A program made the position numbers and the translations under genes. A stretch of DNA of 64,000 bases from Streptomyces viridochromogenes DSM 40736 (GTDB taxonomy: Bacteria > Actinomycetota > Actinomycetes > Streptomycetales > Streptomycetaceae), in contig NZ_GG657757.1 of the NCBI RefSeq assembly GCF_000158955.1, positions 2,581,465 to 2,645,464 of the forward strand, in the 5' to 3' direction. Positions within the stretch are counted from its first letter, which is position 1, and every line of letters begins with the position of its first letter. This document shows positions 45,889-56,835 of this stretch, piece by piece. The notes beneath the pieces were generated by a model. It saw only the letters and a list, made by a program, of their open reading frames with translations. It was not told where the DNA came from and made no database searches.

Positions 45889-46116
45889 GGAACTCCCCCG
45901 TGGTGGTTGTGCGACCTGCGAATCGTCGAAAGCTGGCCGGTAATAGTACGTAGAAGGCGTTGTCAGAGGTTCCCATAGGCCATGAATTTCAGGTAACGCG
46001 GGCAAGCACAGCCAGACTCGGCCATGACGACGGTAGTCCGCGACGGCCGTCGGCGCCGCTCGTGACGCCGCGGCCCCGCGTTGTCGTGAGCAGGACCGAG
46101 AAGGCAGGATGACCGT
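45889..46116. promoter_or_regulatory. Divergent promoter region of the Ter module
   Basis: These 228 bp separate the aldolase operon from terD. The left half is AT-richer (GGTAATAGTACGTAG near 45941), but no certain -10/-35 pair or operator stands out. Confidence 0.4.
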
Positions 46117-47007
46117 ATGACGCACGCGATGCTGAAGGGGTCGAACGTCCCGCTGGAAGCCACCACGGTACGCGCCGTGCTGCGCTGGACGCCCGGGCAG
46201 GGGGTTCCGGACGTCGACGCCTCCGCGCTGCTCCTCGGCCCCGACGGCCGGACGCGCTCCGACGAGGACTTCGTCTTCTACAACCAGCCCCGGCACCCCT
46301 CCGGGAAGGTGTGGCGGCTCGGCAAGAAGCGGGTCGCCGAGGGCCTGACCGACACGATCCAGACGGAGCTCACCGGTGTCGAGTCGGGAGTCAGCCGGAT
46401 TCTGCTGGTCGCATCGGCGGACGGCGTGACCTTCGACCGCGTACAGGCGCTGCGCATTCTGCTGTACGACGCGGCGAGCACCGGGTCGGAAGCGCTGGCG
46501 TACTTCGACGTCAAGCCGGAGACGGGCGAGGAGACCGCGCTGATCTGCGGTGAGCTGTACCGGCGCGGGGAGGGCTGGAAGTTCCGGGCGCTGGGCGAGG
46601 GCTATTCGAACGGGCTGGAGGGGCTCGCGACCGACTACGGCATCTCCGTGGACGAGTCGGAGGCGCTGGAGGAACCGCCGACCACGACCGTTCCCACACC
46701 CCCGACCACGGCCGCGACCATCCAGCATCCCCCGGCCCAGCCCGCCGCCGAGGTGTCCAGGCCACTGCCGCCGGAGCAGCCGACCGCGGTGCCCGCGCAG
46801 CCCGGGTACGGCTATCCGCCCCAGCAGCCGGCCTACGGCTACCCGCAGCCCGCCGGCCAGCCCGCCTACGGCTACCCTCAGGCGCCGGCCACGGCGGGCG
46901 TCACGGGGGCACAGTCGGGATACGGCTATCCCCAGCCCGTCCCCGCCGGGACCCCCGACCCGGACGTCCGTCTGCCCCCTCAGGGCCCGCAGTTCATCGG
47001 CCGCTGA
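46117..47007 (+). CDS. TerD-family protein with Tyr/Pro/Gln-rich tail
   Basis: The TerD domain covers about 1-185: [47 protein letters not shown] and [23 protein letters not shown]. Unlike the two TerDs at 50 kb, it lacks the GDN(x)2GEGEGDDE calcium loop. Residues about 190-296 are low-complexity with five YGYP(Q/P) motifs, suggesting phase-separating or adhesive behaviour. It is the only plus-strand member of the module and ends 14 bases inside the convergent GNAT gene. Confidence 0.88.
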   Translation: MTHAMLKGSNVPLEATTVRAVLRWTPGQGVPDVDASALLLGPDGRTRSDEDFVFYNQPRHPSGKVWRLGKKRVAEGLTDTIQTELTGVESGVSRILLVASADGVTFDRVQALRILLYDAASTGSEALAYFDVKPETGEETALICGELYRRGEGWKFRALGEGYSNGLEGLATDYGISVDESEALEEPPTTTVPTPPTTAATIQHPPAQPAAEVSRPLPPEQPTAVPAQPGYGYPPQQPAYGYPQPAGQPAYGYPQAPATAGVTGAQSGYGYPQPVPAGTPDPDVRLPPQGPQFIGR

Positions 47008-47554
47008 CAGCGAGGAAGCCCTGGTCGCCGCCCTCCACGTCCTGCCGGAGGTCCTTCTCCAGCAGCGTGAACGCCTTGGGCGGCCCACCCGGCTGCGGCT
47101 TGCCCTCCTTACGGCCCACGACGCGGTACCCGGCCTGCCGGTAGTAGGCGTTGAGCGGTGCGTTGCCGGCGAGGCAGTCCAGACGCACAAGGGTCCGTCC
47201 CACGGCCGCGACCCGGCGTTCCGCGGCCCTCAGCAGCCGGCGCCCCGTGCCGGGTGAGGCGGTGCTCCGGTCCACCATGAGCCGGTGCACGTATCCGGCC
47301 ACGGGCGGCTGCGGGCCCCAGGCGCTCTCGTCCTCCCACCACAGCTCCCAGGCGCCCGCGACGAGCCCGCCCGACTCCGCGAGCCAGACCTCGCCGTGCG
47401 CCATGACCCGGTGGAAGTGGTCCTCGCCCAGCTCTCCCGGCCGCCACTGCCCCGTGACGCCGCGGGTCAGCATCCAACGTGCCGCGTCGTCGCGGAGGCG
47501 GACGAGGGTGGGAAGGTCGGACTCGATGGCGGGGCGGACGCGTAAATCATTCAC
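46994..47554 (-). CDS. GNAT N-acetyltransferase
   Basis: The 186-residue protein is a complete GNAT fold: [46 protein letters not shown] (acetyl-CoA binding) and [14 protein letters not shown]. The substrate is unknown. It lies inside the Ter cluster but may simply be a neighbour. Confidence 0.85.
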   Translation of the reverse strand: MNDLRVRPAIESDLPTLVRLRDDAARWMLTRGVTGQWRPGELGEDHFHRVMAHGEVWLAESGGLVAGAWELWWEDESAWGPQPPVAGYVHRLMVDRSTASPGTGRRLLRAAERRVAAVGRTLVRLDCLAGNAPLNAYYRQAGYRVVGRKEGKPQPGGPPKAFTLLEKDLRQDVEGGDQGFLAVSGR

Positions 47555-47644
47555 CCGGGGATCTTCGCACGAGCACCCGGGGATCCTCGCACGAGCGTCC
47601 GAGCGTCCTCCCTCCGGGCGGCGCCCCGGGCACAGCGGCGGCCC

Positions 47645-48379
47645 TCAGCGATCGACCTTCGTCTTGTACCCCCGGCCCCACTGCAACCCCCACCCGTACA
47701 GCCGGTCGATCTCGGCCTGGAAGCCGTAGACGAACTTCGCCTCGCGGCGCACCACGATCTCGTTCTTGACGTTCTCGATCATGACGACGGCGCAGGAGCG
47801 GGCCTGTGGCTGGCGTTCGTCGAGGTGGATCTCGATGCGCGGCCCGCTGCTCGGGTAGAGGGTGAGGCTGGCGTGGGTGCGGTCAAAGGCCGGCGTCTGG
47901 TCGTAGATGTAGACGAAGACCAGGAGTCGCTTGATGCTCTCGCGGTGGTCGAGGTTGATGTACATCGTCTCGCCGGACCCGGAGCCGAAGCGGTCGTCGC
48001 CGCTGAGCTTGACGTACGGCGGAGCGTTGACGTCGCCGAAGTAGCCCCCGAGGGGCTGGACGACGCCCTTGGTGCCGTCCTGGAGCTCGTACAGACAGCC
48101 CAGGTCGAGGTCGACGTTGACCATGCTCTGGCTGTGGCCGACGACCTCCGGCGGCTTCAGCGCCCGGAAGGGGTGCCGCAGCAGGCTCTCCCGCTGCGGG
48201 CCCCCGATGTCGGAGGTCCGCATCCGCCAGCTCAGGTTGACGCGCAGATGGCCGGTGGCCGCGTCCTGCTTGGTGAGCGATATCTGAGCGCGCCGTTTGG
48301 TCAGTTCGATCGCGTTGGTTGCCGCGTGGCCCGAGTCGAACTGCACATCGCCACGCCGGAGTCCGTCGAACAGGCCCAT
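47645..48379 (-). CDS. TerA-like tellurium-resistance protein
   Basis: The 244-residue protein shows the TerD-fold variant found in TerA: ISLTKQDA, VNVDLDLGCLYELQDG, SGDDRFGSGSGETMYINL, IKRLLVFVYIYD and SCAVVMIENVKNE. It has a basic N-terminus with LTKRRAQ. TerA proteins accompany TerD and TerC in stress modules. Confidence 0.8.
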   Translation of the reverse strand: MGLFDGLRRGDVQFDSGHAATNAIELTKRRAQISLTKQDAATGHLRVNLSWRMRTSDIGGPQRESLLRHPFRALKPPEVVGHSQSMVNVDLDLGCLYELQDGTKGVVQPLGGYFGDVNAPPYVKLSGDDRFGSGSGETMYINLDHRESIKRLLVFVYIYDQTPAFDRTHASLTLYPSSGPRIEIHLDERQPQARSCAVVMIENVKNEIVVRREAKFVYGFQAEIDRLYGWGLQWGRGYKTKVDR

Positions 48380-48508
48380 TCCGCCCCCACGTTCACTTGG
48401 AGACCGCGGGTCACCGTCGTACCCGCGGCCCTTGACGACCGACGGGGCGGCCCCGAGGAGTCGCCTCGGCAGCCGCCCCGCACAGAGCGTTCCTCACCCG
48501 GAGGGGTG

Positions 48509-49654
48509 TCACACCCCGGACGAGACCTCAGTCTTCTCGTCCGAGTCGGCCTTTCCCTCGGCCGCCGCAAGCGCCTTGTTGCGTCGCACGGAGGACCAGA
48601 AGGAGGCGGCGATCAGGACGACGCCGATGAGGCCGGTGATGATCTCGTTGATCTGGTACTGGATGGTGACGAGCAGGAGGACGGCGAGCGCGCCGATCGC
48701 GTAGTGCGCGCCGTGCTCCAGGTAGACGTAGTCGTCGAGGGTGCCCTGGCGGACCAGGTAGACCGTCAGCGACCGGACGTACATGGCGCCGATGCCGAGG
48801 CCGAGGGCCATCAGGACGATGTCGTTGGTGATGGCGAAGGCGCCGATCACGCCGTCGAAGGAGAAGGACGCGTCCAGGACCTCGAGGTACAGGAACATGA
48901 AGAAGGCGGCCTTGCCGGCCAGGGCGACGGCGGAGCGGGGCTTGCCGGTGCGTTCGGCTTCTTCCTCCGCCTCCTGCTCGCGTTCCTCCTCCTCTTCGAG
49001 CTTGTCCTCGAAGTACCCGGAGAGACCGCCGACGATCATGTAAGTGATCAGACCGGCGATGCCGGAGAGCAGGACCGTCTCGGCCTTGTCGACGTGTGCG
49101 CCGCCGTGCTGGTGGGCGTTGGCCGCGAAGGTCAGTGCCGAGATCAGCAGGACGATCAGCGCGATGCAGACCGACAGCATGTCGACCTTGCCGAGCTTGG
49201 CCAGCGGCCGCTCCAGCCAGGCCAGCCACTTGATGTCCCGGTCCTCGAAGATGAAGTCCAGGAAGATCATCAGCAGGAACATGCCACCGAAGGCGGCGAT
49301 CGCCGGGTGGGCGTCCGTCACCAGCTGCTGGTACTGCTCCTTGTCGTTCAGGGCGAGGTTGACGGCCTCGAGCGGTCCCAGCTGGGCACTGATCGCGACG
49401 ATCACGACAGGGAAGACCAGCCGCATGCCGAAGACGGCGATCAGGATGCCGACCGTGAGGAAGATCTTCTGCCAGAAGGCATTCATCTTCTTCAGGATCC
49501 CGGCGTTGACCACCGCGTTGTCGAAGGACAGCGAGATCTCGAGGACGGAGAGAATCGCGACGACGCCGAGCGCGGTCCACCCGCCGAACAGGACCGCCGC
49601 GACCAGGCCGAGCGCGGTGACCGCGAACGACCACCCGAAGGTTTTCAGAACCAC
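48509..49654 (-). CDS. TerC-like integral membrane protein (DUF475 type)
   Basis: The 381-residue protein has about nine helices. Conserved acidic helices ILSVLEISLSFDNAVVNA and LYLEVLDASFSFDGVIGAF are the TerC-family ion-binding sites, one per half. A highly acidic loop (EEEEEREQEAEEEAE, about 230-250) links the halves. Family members move Mn2+ or other cations, or anchor TerD complexes. GTG at 49654 is used. Confidence 0.87.
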   Translation of the reverse strand: MVLKTFGWSFAVTALGLVAAVLFGGWTALGVVAILSVLEISLSFDNAVVNAGILKKMNAFWQKIFLTVGILIAVFGMRLVFPVVIVAISAQLGPLEAVNLALNDKEQYQQLVTDAHPAIAAFGGMFLLMIFLDFIFEDRDIKWLAWLERPLAKLGKVDMLSVCIALIVLLISALTFAANAHQHGGAHVDKAETVLLSGIAGLITYMIVGGLSGYFEDKLEEEEEREQEAEEEAERTGKPRSAVALAGKAAFFMFLYLEVLDASFSFDGVIGAFAITNDIVLMALGLGIGAMYVRSLTVYLVRQGTLDDYVYLEHGAHYAIGALAVLLLVTIQYQINEIITGLIGVVLIAASFWSSVRRNKALAAAEGKADSDEKTEVSSGV

Positions 49655-49779
49655 TGGCTACCCAATCGTGTGTGTACGGGGCTCCCCCGCGCCGTACCCG
49701 GCTTTACGAACTTTTGAAGCCGAAGTCTAGTCGGACCCCCTCGGCACCCCCATGGGCCCCGGATTTTGCTCATATCGCG

Positions 49780-50355
49780 TTATGAGACGTTGACCCCGAA
49801 GTCCAGCGCGATGCCCCGCAGCCCCGACGCGTACCCCTGTCCGACGGCTCTGAACTTCCATTCGCCCTGGTACCGATAGACCTCGCCGAAGATCATGGCG
49901 GTCTCGGTGGAGGCGTCCTCGCTGAGGTCGTAGCGGGCGAGCTCCTGGCCGTCCGCCTGGTTCACGACGCGGATGAAGGCGTTGCTGACCTGGCCGAAAG
50001 TCTGCCCCCGCTCGTCGGCCATGTGGATCGAGACCGGAAAGACGATCTTGTCGCACTGCGGCGGCACCTTGGAGAGGTCGATCAGGAGCGACTCGTCGTC
50101 GCCCTCGCCCTCGCCGGTGAGGTTGTCACCGGTGTGCTCCACCGAGCCGTCCGGGCTCTTGAGCTGGTTGTAGAAGACGAACCACTCGTCCCCGAGCACG
50201 CGTCCGCCGCTGCACATCAGGGCGCTGGCGTCGAGGTCGAAGTCGGCTCCGGTGGTGGAGCGCGCGTCCCAGCCGAGCCCGATCATCACCTGAGTGAGGT
50301 TCGGTGCGGCCTTGGACAGGGAGACGTTGCCCCCCTTGGCGAGTGTGACGCCCAT
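49780..50355 (-). CDS. TerD-family calcium-binding stress protein (copy 1)
   Basis: The 191-residue protein is canonical TerD, with [29 protein letters not shown] and the GEGEGDDE calcium loop, then [10 protein letters not shown] and AIDFGVNV-like LDFGVNVS at the end. ATG at 50355 follows GGGGAGGGA. It is a tandem paralogue of the next gene. Confidence 0.92.
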   Translation of the reverse strand: MGVTLAKGGNVSLSKAAPNLTQVMIGLGWDARSTTGADFDLDASALMCSGGRVLGDEWFVFYNQLKSPDGSVEHTGDNLTGEGEGDDESLLIDLSKVPPQCDKIVFPVSIHMADERGQTFGQVSNAFIRVVNQADGQELARYDLSEDASTETAMIFGEVYRYQGEWKFRAVGQGYASGLRGIALDFGVNVS

Positions 50356-50472
50356 GATTCCCTCCCCGAATGGTGTTTCCCAGGTGGTCCTGCGCGTCCG
50401 GCGCCGCACGTAAACCGCGCGGCGCCGGACGAAAAGACCTTCAGGCCCCGCGAGCGAGGCCTTACGGGCGGC

Positions 50473-51048
50473 TCAGACGTTCACACCGAAGTCCTGCGCG
50501 ATACCGCGCAGGCCCGAGGCGTAGCCCTGGCCGATGGCGCGGAACTTCCACTCCGCTCCGTGCCGGTAGAGCTCACCGAAGACCATGGCGGTCTCGGTGG
50601 ACGCGTCCTCGCTCAGGTCGTAGCGGGCGATCTCGGTGCCGCCGGCCTGGTTCACGACGCGGATGAACGCGTTGCGGACCTGGCCGAAGGACTGCTGGCG
50701 GGTCTCGGCGTCGTAGATCGAGACCGGGAAGACGATCTTCTCCACGTCGGCCGGGACGCCGGCGAGGTCGACCTTGATCTGCTCGTCGTCGCCCTCGCCC
50801 TCACCGGTGAGGTTGTCACCGGTGTGCTCGACGGAGCCGTCCGGGCTCTTGAGGTTGTTGAAGAAGATGAAGTGCTGGTCGTTGCCGACCTTGCCGGAGT
50901 TGTTCAGCAGCAGCGCGCTGGCGTCCAGGTCGAAGTCGGTGCCGGTCGTGGTGCGGACGTCCCACCCCAGACCGATGATGACCGCGGTCAGGCCCGGCGC
51001 CTCCTTGGTCAGCGATACGTTGCCGCCCTTGCTGAGGCTGACTCCCAC
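50473..51048 (-). CDS. TerD-family calcium-binding stress protein (copy 2)
   Basis: It also has 191 residues and all calcium ligands: [31 protein letters not shown] and [16 protein letters not shown]. It is highly similar to copy 1. The two are 117 bp apart, so each may have its own promoter. In Streptomyces, TerD affects calcium-dependent development (known from the genus). Confidence 0.92.
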   Translation of the reverse strand: MGVSLSKGGNVSLTKEAPGLTAVIIGLGWDVRTTTGTDFDLDASALLLNNSGKVGNDQHFIFFNNLKSPDGSVEHTGDNLTGEGEGDDEQIKVDLAGVPADVEKIVFPVSIYDAETRQQSFGQVRNAFIRVVNQAGGTEIARYDLSEDASTETAMVFGELYRHGAEWKFRAIGQGYASGLRGIAQDFGVNV

Positions 51049-51195
51049 GAGTCCTCCATTGGTGTTCTGGGGCGGGATGCCCCGTTGTGCTCGGATGTCG
51101 GATCAACGAGTCGATCCTAGTGACGGGTTCCCGCCCCTCGCAGTCCCTGAAGGCGACAAATCAGCGGGTGTCGAGCGTGTGCGGCCCGAGCGGCG

Positions 51196-51654
51196 TCACA
51201 GGGCGTCGAGCGCCTTCACGTAGTCGTTCAGGTCGCGCGCGTCCGGCAGGCCGTTGACGATGGTCCAGCGCACGACGCCCTCCTTGTCGATGACGAAGGT
51301 GCCGCGCACGGCGCAGCCCTTGTCGTCGTCGAAGACGCCGTAGGCACGCGAGACGTTGCCGTGCGGCCAGAAGTCCGACAGCAGCGGGTACTCCAGGCCC
51401 TCCTGCTCGGCGAAGACGCGCAGGGTGTGGATGGAGTCGTTGGAGACGGCGAGCAGCTGGGTGTCGCGGTCGGAGAACTGCGGCAGGTTGTCGCGCAGCT
51501 CGCACAGCTCGCCGGTGCAGACGCCGGTGAAGGCGAAGGGGTAGAAGAGCAGGACGACGTTCTTCTCACCGCGGAAGTCGGACAGCTTCACGCTCGCGCC
51601 GTGGTTGTCCTTGAGCTCGAAGTCAGGGGCCTTGTCGCCGACCTGGATCGCCAT
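51196..51654 (-). CDS. AhpE-like peroxiredoxin
   Basis: The 152-residue peroxiredoxin has [17 protein letters not shown], the peroxidatic Cys in PxxxTxxC, and [17 protein letters not shown], plus [14 protein letters not shown] at the end. It reduces peroxides using thiols. ATG at 51654 gives the family-standard [12 protein letters not shown] start. Confidence 0.9.
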   Translation of the reverse strand: MAIQVGDKAPDFELKDNHGASVKLSDFRGEKNVVLLFYPFAFTGVCTGELCELRDNLPQFSDRDTQLLAVSNDSIHTLRVFAEQEGLEYPLLSDFWPHGNVSRAYGVFDDDKGCAVRGTFVIDKEGVVRWTIVNGLPDARDLNDYVKALDAL

Positions 51655-51761
51655 CGTGGTGGGTGTCCCTTCCTGGGGCTTCGACAGTGGGACCACCCTA
51701 CGCAGGAACCGGCGCAGACCGGTGGGCGGACCGGCAGCGCCGATCCGCCCCGCCCGTGCGG

Positions 51762-52199
51762 CTAGCGCTTGGACTTGGCCGCTTTCGGCGTGGCCAGCCG
51801 GCTGCCGCTCCAGTCCTTGCCGACGCTGACGCTCTTGGACGCCGTCAGACCCGCCGTCGTGGCGGCTTCCGAGATGTCGCTCGGCTCTACGTAGCCCGAA
51901 CGGCCGGTCTTCGGCGTGAGGAGCAGGATGGCACCGCCCTCTTCGATGTACGTGGTGGCGTCGACCAGCGAGTCCGTCAGGTCGCCGTCGTCGTCACGGA
52001 ACCACAGCACAACGGCGTCGGCCACGTCGTCGTAGTCCTCGTCCACCAGGTCGCTCTCGACAATGCCCTCGATGGCCTCGCGGAGCTCCTGATCCACGTC
52101 GTCGTCGTAGCCGATCTCCTGGACCACCTGCCCGGGCTGGAACCCCAGCCTGGCGGCAGGGTTCGTCCGCTCCTCCGCGTGGTCCGCGGTCGCGCTCAC
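51762..52199 (-). CDS. DUF3052 family protein
   Basis: The 145-residue protein has [34 protein letters not shown] and [21 protein letters not shown], which define DUF3052, an actinobacterial family of unknown function. GTG at 52199 has AGGAGG six bases upstream. It usually lies beside aceE in Streptomyces, as here. Confidence 0.9.
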   Translation of the reverse strand: MSATADHAEERTNPAARLGFQPGQVVQEIGYDDDVDQELREAIEGIVESDLVDEDYDDVADAVVLWFRDDDGDLTDSLVDATTYIEEGGAILLLTPKTGRSGYVEPSDISEAATTAGLTASKSVSVGKDWSGSRLATPKAAKSKR

Positions 52200-52614
52200 G
52201 GGTTGCCTCCTGATCATGTCTTGGGAATATCTCAGCCACGCGCGTGCGCGAAGCATTGGCCGTAGTCCACACGGGCGGGACGGATCGCGCAAGTACCCGG
52301 CCGTTCAGACCGCCGAAACGGTGACGATCCTGGCCGTGTCGCCGCAACTCCAGGCACACCATCATGGTCCGAGGTGACGTACACCACACCTTTCTGCCCT
52401 GTTTGGGCGTTTGGGAATCGTCTGTGGGTACGAGACTCGAAGGTATTCGCCCGATACGTCACGGAGTCGATCTCACGTCTGGGTTACCGGTCGGTAGAGA
52501 TGACGTTTCCCGGCCCCGAGGTGGACCATGGGGAAGGCGCGCCCCAGCGACGACGCCCCGGCGACGACAGCGAAACAGCGGCCCTCGCAGGCCCTCTGAC
52601 AGGTAAGGAACAGC
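52200..52614. promoter_or_regulatory. 415-bp divergent control region of aceE and DUF3052
   Basis: No gene is seen. The stretch 52375-52460 is AT-richer than average, and GGTCGGTAGAGATGACG (52486-52502) could hold the aceE -10, but I cannot prove it. AAGGA precedes the aceE GTG. Confidence 0.45.
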
Positions 52615-55362
52615 GTGGCTTCCGCATCCGATCGCAACCCGATCATCATTGGCGGCCTTCCGAGTCAGGTTCCTGACTTCGATCCCGAAGAGACGCAGGA
52701 GTGGCTCGATTCCCTCGACGCCGCCGTCGACGAGCGCGGCCGGGAGCGGGCCCGCTACCTCATGCTGCGGCTGATCGAGCGGGCCCGCGAGAAGCGCGTG
52801 GCCGTGCCGGAGATGCGCAGCACGGACTACGTCAACACCATCCCGACCAAGAGCGAGCCGTTCTTCCCGGGCAACGAGGAGATCGAGCGCAAGGTCCTCA
52901 ACGCGACCCGGTGGAACGCGGCGGTGATGGTCTCCAGGGCCCAGCGCCCCGGCATCGGCGTCGGCGGCCACATCGCCACGTTCGCGTCCTCCGCCTCCCT
53001 CTACGACGTCGGCTTCAACCACTTCTTCCGCGGCAAGGACGACGGCCTCGGCGGCGACCAGGTCTTCTTCCAGGGCCACGCCTCGCCCGGCATCTACGCC
53101 CGCGCCTTCCTGCTGGACCGGCTCAGCGAGCAGAACCTGGACGGCTTCCGTCAGGAGAAGTCCAAGGCGCCCCACGGCCTGTCGTCGTACCCCCACCCGC
53201 GGCTGATGCCGGACTTCTGGGAGTTCCCGACCGTGTCGATGGGCCTCGGCCCGATCGGCGCGATCTACCAGGCCCGGATGAACCGCTACATGCACGCGCG
53301 CGGGATCGCCGACACCTCCAAGTCGCACGTGTGGGCGTTCCTCGGCGACGGCGAGATGGACGAGCCCGAGTCGCTGGGGCAGCTCACGCTCGCCGCCCGG
53401 GAAGGCCTGGACAACCTGACCTTCGTGGTCAACTGCAACCTCCAGCGCCTCGACGGCCCGGTGCGGGGCAACGGCAAGATCATCCAGGAATTGGAGTCGG
53501 TCTTCCGCGGCGCCGGCTGGAACGTGATCAAGCTGGTCTGGGACCGCAGCTGGGACCCGCTGCTCGCCCAGGACCGCGACGGCGTGCTGGTCAACAAGAT
53601 GAACACCACGCCCGACGGACAGTTCCAGACGTACGCCACGGAGACCGGCGCGTACATCCGCGACCACTTCTTCGGCGACGACCAGCGGCTGCGCGCGATG
53701 GTCGAGGGCATGACCGACGACCAGATCCTGCACCTGGGGCGCGGCGGTCACGACCACCGGAAGATCTTCGCGGCGTACAAGGCGGCCGTGGAGCACAAGG
53801 GCCAGCCGACGGTGATCCTCGCCAAGACGATCAAGGGCTGGACCCTGGGCCCGAACTTCGAGGGCCGCAACGCCACGCACCAGATGAAGAAGCTGACGGT
53901 CGACGACCTCAAGCGCTTCCGCGACCGCCTCCACCTGCCGATCTCGGACAAGGAGCTGGAGTCCGGCGTCCCGCCGTACTACCACCCGGGCCGGGACTCG
54001 GAGGAGATCCAGTACATGCACGACCGCCGCAAGGGGCTCGGCGGTTACGTCCCGACGCGTGTCGTGCGCTCCAAGCCGCTGCCGCTACCCGAGGACAAGA
54101 CGTACGCGACCGTGAAGAAGGGCTCGGGCCAGCAGTCCATCGCGACGACGATGGCTTTCGTCCGCCTCCTCAAGGACCTCATGCGGGACAAGGAGATCGG
54201 CAAGCGGTTCGTGCTGATCGCGCCGGACGAGTACCGCACGTTCGGCATGGACTCGTTCTTCCCGAGTGCGAAGATCTACAACCCGCTCGGCCAGCAGTAC
54301 GAGTCGGTCGACCGTGACCTGCTGCTCGCCTACAAGGAGTCGCCGAACGGCCAGATGCTGCACGACGGCATCTCCGAGGCGGGCTGTACGGCGTCCCTGA
54401 TCGCGGCCGGCTCGGCCTACGCGACCCACGGCGAGCCGCTGATCCCGGTCTACGTCTTCTACTCGATGTTCGGTTTCCAGCGCACCGGCGACCAGTTCTG
54501 GCAGATGTCCGACCAGCTGGCGCGCGGTTTCGTCCTGGGCGCGACCGCCGGGCGTACGACCCTGACCGGCGAGGGCCTCCAGCACGCGGACGGCCACTCC
54601 CAGCTGCTGGCCTCCACGAACCCGGGCTGCGTCGCGTACGACCCGGCGTTCGGCTTCGAGATCGCGCACATCGTGAAGGACGGCCTGCGCCGGATGTACG
54701 GCGGCGACGAGGAACACCCGCACGGCGAGGACGTCTTCTACTACCTGACCGTCTACAACGAGCCCATCCAGCACCCGGCCGAGCCGGAGAACGTGGACGT
54801 CGACGGCATCCTCAAGGGCCTCTACCGCTTCAGCGAGGGCACGGCGGGCACCGTCCCGGCGCAGATCCTGGCGTCCGGGGTGGCGCTGCCCTGGGCGATC
54901 GAGGCCCAGAAGATCCTGGCCGAGGACTGGAACGTCAAGGCCGACGTGTGGTCGGCGACCTCCTGGAACGAGCTGCGGCGCGAGGCCGTGGCCTGCGAGC
55001 AGCACAACCTGCTGCACCCCGAGGAGGAGCAGCGGGTGCCGTACGTGACGCGGAAGCTCGCCGACGCGCAGGGTCCGGTCGTGGCCGTGTCCGACTGGAT
55101 GCGAGCGGTTCCGGACCAGATCGCGCGCTGGGTGCCGCAGACGTACCAGTCGCTGGGCGCGGACGGCTTCGGCTTCGCGGACACGCGCGGCGCCGCCCGC
55201 CGCTTCTTCCACATCGACGCGCAGTCGATCGTGGTGGGGGTGCTGACCGAGCTGGCGCGTGCCGGCAAGGTCGACCGGTCGGTGCTCAAGCAGGCGATCG
55301 ACCGGTACCAGCTGCTCGACGTGGCGGCGGCCGACCCGGGGGCCGCGGGCGGCGACGCGTAA
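52615..55362 (+). CDS. aceE: Pyruvate dehydrogenase E1 component, homodimeric
   Basis: The 915-residue protein has the whole AceE plan: [14 protein letters not shown] near the start, [27 protein letters not shown], and [12 protein letters not shown]. The thiamine-diphosphate motif runs from [14 protein letters not shown] (residue 244) to [12 protein letters not shown] (275). Further on are [26 protein letters not shown] and GFGFADTR at the C-end. It decarboxylates pyruvate for acetyl-CoA. GTG start with AAGGA. A terminator follows at 55380-55425. Confidence 0.97.
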   Translation: MASASDRNPIIIGGLPSQVPDFDPEETQEWLDSLDAAVDERGRERARYLMLRLIERAREKRVAVPEMRSTDYVNTIPTKSEPFFPGNEEIERKVLNATRWNAAVMVSRAQRPGIGVGGHIATFASSASLYDVGFNHFFRGKDDGLGGDQVFFQGHASPGIYARAFLLDRLSEQNLDGFRQEKSKAPHGLSSYPHPRLMPDFWEFPTVSMGLGPIGAIYQARMNRYMHARGIADTSKSHVWAFLGDGEMDEPESLGQLTLAAREGLDNLTFVVNCNLQRLDGPVRGNGKIIQELESVFRGAGWNVIKLVWDRSWDPLLAQDRDGVLVNKMNTTPDGQFQTYATETGAYIRDHFFGDDQRLRAMVEGMTDDQILHLGRGGHDHRKIFAAYKAAVEHKGQPTVILAKTIKGWTLGPNFEGRNATHQMKKLTVDDLKRFRDRLHLPISDKELESGVPPYYHPGRDSEEIQYMHDRRKGLGGYVPTRVVRSKPLPLPEDKTYATVKKGSGQQSIATTMAFVRLLKDLMRDKEIGKRFVLIAPDEYRTFGMDSFFPSAKIYNPLGQQYESVDRDLLLAYKESPNGQMLHDGISEAGCTASLIAAGSAYATHGEPLIPVYVFYSMFGFQRTGDQFWQMSDQLARGFVLGATAGRTTLTGEGLQHADGHSQLLASTNPGCVAYDPAFGFEIAHIVKDGLRRMYGGDEEHPHGEDVFYYLTVYNEPIQHPAEPENVDVDGILKGLYRFSEGTAGTVPAQILASGVALPWAIEAQKILAEDWNVKADVWSATSWNELRREAVACEQHNLLHPEEEQRVPYVTRKLADAQGPVVAVSDWMRAVPDQIARWVPQTYQSLGADGFGFADTRGAARRFFHIDAQSIVVGVLTELARAGKVDRSVLKQAIDRYQLLDVAAADPGAAGGDA

Positions 55363-55379
55363 CGCGTCCGGCACTCGTC

Positions 55380-55425
55380 AAGGGGTGGTGAGCCTCACGG
55401 GTACACCGTGGGCGCACCACCCCTT
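55380..55425 (+). terminator. Hairpin terminator of aceE
   Basis: Perfect 11-bp arms AAGGGGTGGTG (55380-55390) and CACCACCCCTT (55415-55425), 18 bases after the stop. Confidence 0.85.
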
Positions 55426-55446
55426 CACGTTTCCTACGATTCGGCC

Positions 55447-56181
55447 ATGCAGCAGCAGTCGGCCCAATTCCGTTGGGAACAGCACACGCAACGGCCGCTC
55501 TTCGGCCTGGCCCTCGCCTTCGCCGTCGCCTATGCCGTGCCGATCGTCCGGCCCGACGCGAGCCGGGGCGTGGTGGAGGTGTGCATGGCCGTCGAGTGGG
55601 TGGTGTGGGGCGCGTTCGCGCTCGACTACGCCGTACGGCTCGGGCTCGCCCGGGAGCGGCTGCTGTTCGTACGCACGCACTGGCTCGATCTGGCGGCGGT
55701 GCTGCTGCCGATGCTGCAGCCGATGCGGTTGCTGCGGCTGGTGTCGACGCTGCTGCTGGTCGGGCAGCGGGCGCGGATGGCGTCGCAGATCAGGCTCACG
55801 ACGTATGTCGCCGGTTCGGTGGTCGGGCTGCTGATGTTCGGGTCGCTGGCGGTGCTGTCGGTGGAGCGGGACGCGCCGGACGGGAACATCCGGACGTTGG
55901 GGGACGCGGTGTGGTGGTCCTTCACGACGATGACGACGGTGGGGTACGGGGATCACGCGCCGACGACCGGGTTGGGGCGGATGATCGCGGTCGGGCTGAT
56001 GCTGTCGGGGATCGCGTTGCTGGGTGTGGTGACGGCGAACATCGCGGCGTGGTTCATCGCGCGGTTCGAGAAGGATGACGTGGAGGAGCGGCGGCAGACG
56101 GAGGCGATTCGGGAGCTGGCGGAGGAGGTGCGGGCGTTGCGGGGAGAGGTCGCGGCGCTGAAGGGGACGCGAGTTCAGTAG
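55447..56181 (+). CDS. Voltage-gated-type potassium channel
   Basis: The 244-residue protein has six hydrophobic segments, an S4-like LLRLVSTLLLVGQRARMASQIR, and the selectivity filter TTMTTVGYGDHAP between the last two helices. A C-terminal coiled coil (about 205-240, EERRQTEAIRELAEEVRAL) would tetramerise it. ATG 55447 is chosen over upstream starts within the terminator. Confidence 0.9.
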   Translation: MQQQSAQFRWEQHTQRPLFGLALAFAVAYAVPIVRPDASRGVVEVCMAVEWVVWGAFALDYAVRLGLARERLLFVRTHWLDLAAVLLPMLQPMRLLRLVSTLLLVGQRARMASQIRLTTYVAGSVVGLLMFGSLAVLSVERDAPDGNIRTLGDAVWWSFTTMTTVGYGDHAPTTGLGRMIAVGLMLSGIALLGVVTANIAAWFIARFEKDDVEERRQTEAIRELAEEVRALRGEVAALKGTRVQ

Positions 56182-56250
56182 CCCTCGGGGTCGTCGCTGG
56201 GGGCGGGGTGTTGCGCAGCCCGGCGTAGCAGGGTGCCGCCGCGCCCACCC

Positions 56251-56269
56251 GTGCCGCCTCTGGCGGCAC
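56251..56269. terminator. Small hairpin between convergent genes
   Basis: GTGCCGCC and GGCGGCAC pair perfectly around TCT between the channel and DUF4190 genes. Confidence 0.6.
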
Positions 56270-56287
56270 GCATGCCCGCAGCTGGCT

Positions 56288-56596
56288 TCAGAACAGCATG
56301 CCGTTGCCCGGTGTTGCCGCTCCGGCCAGCCAGATGATGGCCAGGAGCGTGTCGATGGCGCCCAGAACGAGGGCGACCACGGCCGTGGTCGGGCGGGAGC
56401 CCGACCAGGCGCGGCCCATGGCGAGCCAGCCGCAGACGATCGCCGCGGGGCCGAGGATGATCCCCAGCACGAAGAATCCGGCGACCGCGCAGATGACTCC
56501 GATGATTCCGAGCGTCGCGCGATCCGGCCCGGTCCGTGACCACATCCGGCCACGTGAGCGGGGGTGCCTGCGCGTACCGTGTCCGAAGCTCGCCAT
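56288..56596 (-). CDS. DUF4190-type small membrane protein
   Basis: The 102-residue protein has a basic head and two helices (IIGVICAVAGFFVLGIILG, and TTAVVALVLGAIDTLLAIIW) around the family motif GPAAIVCGWLAMGRA. Function is unknown. ATG 56596 has GGGAG six bases upstream. Confidence 0.8.
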   Translation of the reverse strand: MASFGHGTRRHPRSRGRMWSRTGPDRATLGIIGVICAVAGFFVLGIILGPAAIVCGWLAMGRAWSGSRPTTAVVALVLGAIDTLLAIIWLAGAATPGNGMLF

Positions 56597-56835
56597 CATC
56601 AACTCCCGTGAACCCTCAGTCGGTTGGGGTTCGGTTCGGGTACTTGATGGTCGAGTACCCCCCATGCAGGCCCTAATCCCGCTGCCTGCGCGCTGCCCCC
56701 CTCCAGCAGCGCGCCGCAGCGTCCACCCTCCATGCCCTGCGGAGGACTTGACCCACTGTGACCTGCGATGCGCGCCGGAGGGGAGAGTTCGACGGTGCTG
56801 TTCACCCTGATAGGCGAACACCTCGGGGGCGGCCG

